DNA of 64,000 nt from JBFGFX01 sp965232455. Its GTDB lineage: Bacteria > Pseudomonadota > Gammaproteobacteria > Steroidobacterales > Woeseiaceae. Under the pieces are notes generated by a model, which worked only from the letters and a program-made list of their open reading frames with translations, made no database searches and had not been told where the DNA came from. Both the position numbers and the translations under genes were made by a program. Each line of letters opens with the position of its first letter. The stretch's first letter is position 1. Where the stretch lies: the NCBI GenBank assembly GCA_965232455.1, contig OZ246981.1:1488001-1552000 (forward strand), in the 5' to 3' direction. Of the stretch, positions 61,282 through 64,000 are shown piece by piece.

Positions 61282-61626
61282 GTGAAGCGGGTCAGGATCG
61301 AGCATCGGTCGAGCGGGCAGCTGATCGCCGACGGGCCGCTCGGATGGGGCATCACGCCGTTCGAGGGCAATTTCTACATCCGCAGGAAGTATCTGAGGTC
61401 CGGCCGCTTCCGCGTCAACTTCCTGCCCGGGCTGTGCCTGTACAAGTTTCTGTACGTGTGGCTCGATTTCGTGCCTGATGCCGCCCCCCGCGAACGCAAT
61501 CTGGGCTGGATGTACTGGCTGCCGAACCCGCTGTTTCCGTTTATAGCGTTTCGGGTTGCCGTTCCGCGAACGCATCCGTCGCTGCACGTCGAGGAATACG
61601 AAAGTTCCGGGAACGGCCCCGGTTGA
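61282..61626 (+). CDS. Small conserved-type protein of unknown function
   Basis: A 114-residue protein, start GTG 61282, reading MKRVRIEHRSSGQLIADGPL then GWGITPFEGNFYIRRKYLRSG, PGLCLYKFLYVWLDF and NLGWMYWLPNPLFPF. The aromatic-rich, ordered pattern without signal or membrane helix looks like a real soluble fold, perhaps related to DUF427-like proteins by its opening strands; this link is weak. A stop before 61639 makes it converge with the glutathione transferase. Ribosome site weak. Confidence 0.6.
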   Translation: MKRVRIEHRSSGQLIADGPLGWGITPFEGNFYIRRKYLRSGRFRVNFLPGLCLYKFLYVWLDFVPDAAPRERNLGWMYWLPNPLFPFIAFRVAVPRTHPSLHVEEYESSGNGPG

Positions 61627-61638
61627 CGGAAGACGCCG

Positions 61639-62283
61639 TCAGCCGAAATGCCGCCCCCAGACTGACGCGCAGCGCTGGCGGTCCGCCAGCGCGCCGGCGA
61701 TCGCTTCGATGCGCGGCAGGTGCTCCGGTCTCCAATCCGCGGTCTGCGCCCAGCGGCTCACAACGGCCACGTAGATGTCGACCGCCGAAAAACCGGCGCC
61801 GAGAAACCAGCCGCCGTCGCCGGAGGCGGCATTCTCGACGATACGCCAGCGGCGTTTCCAGACGTTCCTGACGTGCTCCCTGACGGCCTCGCGGCGGTCG
61901 TCCGGCGTGTCCTGGCCTTCCGGCTGGAAGCGCTCCGGATAGTCGATGATTTCGATGAGCGGATAGAGCTCCGTCGCCACGAACATCAGCCAGCGCAGCG
62001 CCTGGGCACGTAACGGACTCGCGGCGTCGGGCAGCAGTCCGGCATGCGGATGCCGTTCCGCGAGGGTCAGCAGGATTGCAGAGGACTCCGTCAGTACCTC
62101 GCCTTCCGCGGTTACCAGGGTCGGCAGCTTCCGCTGCGCATTGACGGTCCGATAGTCGTCGGAACGCTGCGCTTCCGCATCGAGAGGCAGCTCACGCAGT
62201 TCGGCGGACGCCCCGATCTCGGCCAGCGCAAGCTCGATAATTGCCGAACCGGACCCGACGTCGCCGTACAACACGTAGTTCAT
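61639..62283 (-). CDS. Glutathione S-transferase
   Basis: A 214-residue cytosolic protein. Residues 1-80 are the thioredoxin-like domain (MNYVLYGDVGSGSAIIELALAEIGA, RTVNAQRKLPTLV with the cis-Pro, and LTESSAILLTLAERHP with the Glu-Ser pair for glutathione), followed by the helical domain (LRWLMFVATELYPLIEIIDYP). The catalytic Ser/Cys is in the first helix region GSGSAI. It conjugates glutathione to electrophiles or isomerises compounds. ATG 62283 begins the fold; a longer reading to 62364 adds 27 residues with no support. Confidence 0.88.
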   Translation of the reverse strand: MNYVLYGDVGSGSAIIELALAEIGASAELRELPLDAEAQRSDDYRTVNAQRKLPTLVTAEGEVLTESSAILLTLAERHPHAGLLPDAASPLRAQALRWLMFVATELYPLIEIIDYPERFQPEGQDTPDDRREAVREHVRNVWKRRWRIVENAASGDGGWFLGAGFSAVDIYVAVVSRWAQTADWRPEHLPRIEAIAGALADRQRCASVWGRHFG

Positions 62284-62498
62284 AGGGTGATGATACGAAA
62301 AGGCCGGAACGCTGAACCTGCACAATTCCGGCCTATGTACCCCGTAGCAAATCCGCGTCCGCATCCCGGCGGTGACGCGCTATAGTTCGCACGCGGGTTT
62401 GCAAACGGCGATGCGCCAACGCGCTTTCATCGATCAGTAATCTGCGTTTCTTACAGTCGCCCATCAGCAAACGGTTTTCCGCCAAAGGGAGATTCAAG

Positions 62499-64000
62499 AT
62501 GGCAACGAAGCTCAGCCGACGCCAAGCCCTGCTGGGGATGTCCTCCAGTTTGTTGTTACCGGCCGGCTGCGGCGCGCCACTGCTACGCGACGGACAACGC
62601 GGGAACGCGGTGTTTGCGCACGGGGTCGCCAGCGGCGACCCGGGGCACTCCAGCGTCGTGCTGTGGACGCGCGTCAGCGGCGCGGAGGAACGGGTTGCGG
62701 TCGAATGGGCCGTTGCCGGGGATCCGGACTTCGCCTCCGTCGTCGCGTCGGGGTACGCGACAACGGACTCGGACCGGGACTACACCGTGAAAGTCATCGC
62801 AGACGGCCTGCAACCCGGAAACGCTTATTACTTCCGGTTTGCGGCGAACGACGCGCAGTCGCCGGTGGGCAGAACCAGAACACTCCCCCGCGGCAACCTG
62901 GATCAACTCGTCATCGCGGTGGCCAGCTGCTCGAACTATCAATTCGGTTTTTTCAACGCCTACGCCGCCATCGCCGACGACCCGGCGGTGGACATCGTCG
63001 TGCATCTTGGCGACTACCTGTATGAATACGACGAGAACACCTACGGCGGCCCGGTCGGCCAGCGTATCGGCAGAACCCACAGCCCCCGTCACGAGATGGT
63101 TTCGCTGCAGGACTACCGGCAGCGTCATGCACAATACAAGGCGGACCCGGATTCGATGGCAATGCATGCGCGCCATCCCCTCGTGGCGACCTGGGACGAC
63201 CATGAGACGACCAACGACCCCTGGACCGGCGGCGCGCAAAACCATCAGCCGGACGAAGGGGACTGGCTCGAGCGGCGGGCGAACTCGCTGCGGGCCTATT
63301 ACGAATGGATGCCGGTGCGTGATCCGGTTGCCGGCGGTTCGCGAGAGGCGCTCTGGCGCCACTACAAGTTCGGCGATCTGGTCAGCCTGATCACGCTGGA
63401 AAGCCGCCACACGGCACGCAGCAAGCAAATCGACCTCGGCGATTACGAGGACAGGCTGACGGACGCCGAATCGGCGGCCGAGTTTTACGACGAGATCGTA
63501 GCCGCGCCGGAACGCAGAATGTTGTCCGCGGACATGGAAGACTTCCTGAAACTCGAACTCACGGAATCGGTCCGGGCGGGTCGGCGTTGGCGGGTCATTG
63601 CGAATCAGACCCTGCTTACCCATATTGTTGCGCCCCGACTGGAGGGTGACCCGGTGATCACTGCGGCGCGCGAAGATCTCTCTGAGAACGGGCGGCGAAT
63701 GCTGGACGATCTGACCGGGTTCGGTAATCTGAAACTGGCCGCGAACATGGACTCATGGGACGGCTACCCGGCTGCGCGTGAGCGCTTTTATCGGATCGCG
63801 GCCGAGTCGAATGCACGAGATCTCCTCGTGATCACCGGCGACACCCATATCTTCTGGCAAAACAAGCTGGCCGACGCCGCCGGACAGCCCATGGGTGTCG
63901 AGCTCGGCACCAGCGCGATCACGTCTCCGCGTGGTCTCTATCAGCTCGGCTCGAAGACAACGGAACGCTTCGACGAGTTGATCGTTCGACAAAACGAATC
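62499..64000 (+). CDS. phoD: PhoD-family alkaline phosphatase/phosphodiesterase, cut by right edge
   Basis: The open frame runs off the window after 500 codons. It starts MATKLSRRQALLGM, a Tat signal with a following possible lipobox Cys (LPAGC, residue 24). The catalytic domain has FAHGVASGDPGHSSVVLWTR, the HLGDYLYEYDE metal motif, TWDDHETTNDPW and, near the end, ITGDTHIFWQ. PhoD hydrolyses phosphomonoesters and diesters outside the cytoplasm and needs Tat since it folds around Fe/Ca. AGGGAG lies seven bases before the ATG. No Pho box was identified by eye in the 62284-62498 gap. Confidence 0.9.
   Translation, partial: MATKLSRRQALLGMSSSLLLPAGCGAPLLRDGQRGNAVFAHGVASGDPGHSSVVLWTRVSGAEERVAVEWAVAGDPDFASVVASGYATTDSDRDYTVKVIADGLQPGNAYYFRFAANDAQSPVGRTRTLPRGNLDQLVIAVASCSNYQFGFFNAYAAIADDPAVDIVVHLGDYLYEYDENTYGGPVGQRIGRTHSPRHEMVSLQDYRQRHAQYKADPDSMAMHARHPLVATWDDHETTNDPWTGGAQNHQPDEGDWLERRANSLRAYYEWMPVRDPVAGGSREALWRHYKFGDLVSLITLESRHTARSKQIDLGDYEDRLTDAESAAEFYDEIVAAPERRMLSADMEDFLKLELTESVRAGRRWRVIANQTLLTHIVAPRLEGDPVITAAREDLSENGRRMLDDLTGFGNLKLAANMDSWDGYPAARERFYRIAAESNARDLLVITGDTHIFWQNKLADAAGQPMGVELGTSAITSPRGLYQLGSKTTERFDELIVRQNE

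Noticed and set aside
61050..61478. Plus-strand frame with a signal-peptide-like hydrophobic run
   Set aside because: After the run it turns into Arg/Ala-rich shadow sequence overlapping the better-supported gene at 61282.
1..64000. tRNA, rRNA, CRISPR arrays, insertion sequences or phage genes
   Set aside because: None was seen by eye: no tRNA-like arms with a T-loop, no regular spaced repeats, no transposase or integrase motifs.

Overview
The window reads as a contiguous piece of the chromosome of a GC-rich gammaproteobacterium. This rests on the QueE form with a long insert in its radical-SAM cysteine motif, a second-type elongation factor G (fusA2), a DUF4389 protein, FecI/FecR/TonB-receptor signalling, two RND efflux pumps and many lipoproteins and Tat/Sec-exported enzymes. 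A marine or sediment lineage such as Woeseiaceae would fit, but that placement is inference. I see no rRNA, tRNA, CRISPR array, transposase or phage gene. Gene density is high, on both strands.

Layout. 0-5.3 kb: start of an ABC efflux ATPase with its membrane-fusion protein, a queC-queE pair for queuosine precursor synthesis, and small secreted or zinc-ribbon proteins. 5.3-10 kb: an ECF sigma factor, a FecR anti-sigma factor and a TonB receptor with a signalling domain, forming one Fec-type trans-envelope regulatory cassette. 10-16.7 kb: an unpartnered parB, a MocR regulator facing a small Cys-containing protein plus a DMT exporter, an exported Rossmann-fold protein and a DUF3300 protein with a very basic tail. 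16.7-22 kb: an SPFH / ribbon-helix-helix / microprotein set, a group II amino acid decarboxylase and an OmpR-type two-component system. 22-27 kb: a DUF4397 repeat lipoprotein, then an M19 dipeptidase and a D-aminoacylase-type amidohydrolase, both exported, likely for D-amino-acid peptide turnover. 27-30.3 kb: a run of four small membrane proteins, including an L7/L12-like domain on a membrane anchor, then a SoxC-like molybdoenzyme with a short monohaem cytochrome. 30-41 kb: a DUF2779 double-nuclease protein, a trans-sulfuration enzyme, a hydrolase remnant, an SLC13/RCK transporter, uncharacterised envelope proteins, a YugP-like metallopeptidase and a Tat-exported HisC-like aminotransferase. 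41-46.3 kb: fusA2, a predicted permease, Hsp20 and an exported short-chain dehydrogenase. 46-64 kb: two adaptor + RND pump operons without an outer-membrane channel gene, RarD and TVP38 membrane proteins, a second TonB receptor, a glutathione transferase and the start of a PhoD phosphatase cut by the right edge.

The main theme is the cell envelope: uptake through TonB receptors, efflux through three pump systems, and periplasmic enzymes. The most unusual observations are three enzymes of normally cytosolic nucleotide- or PLP-dependent families that carry export signals (13953-14654, 39247-40380, 45337-46329), the membrane-anchored L7/L12-like protein within a cluster of small membrane proteins (26915-28418), the small Cys-containing protein in the MocR/DMT locus (12054-12305), and a near-identical leader in front of two unrelated export-protein genes (near 8070 and 40381). 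No single locus clearly stands out as a complete new system. Function assignments are from reading the translated sequence only.
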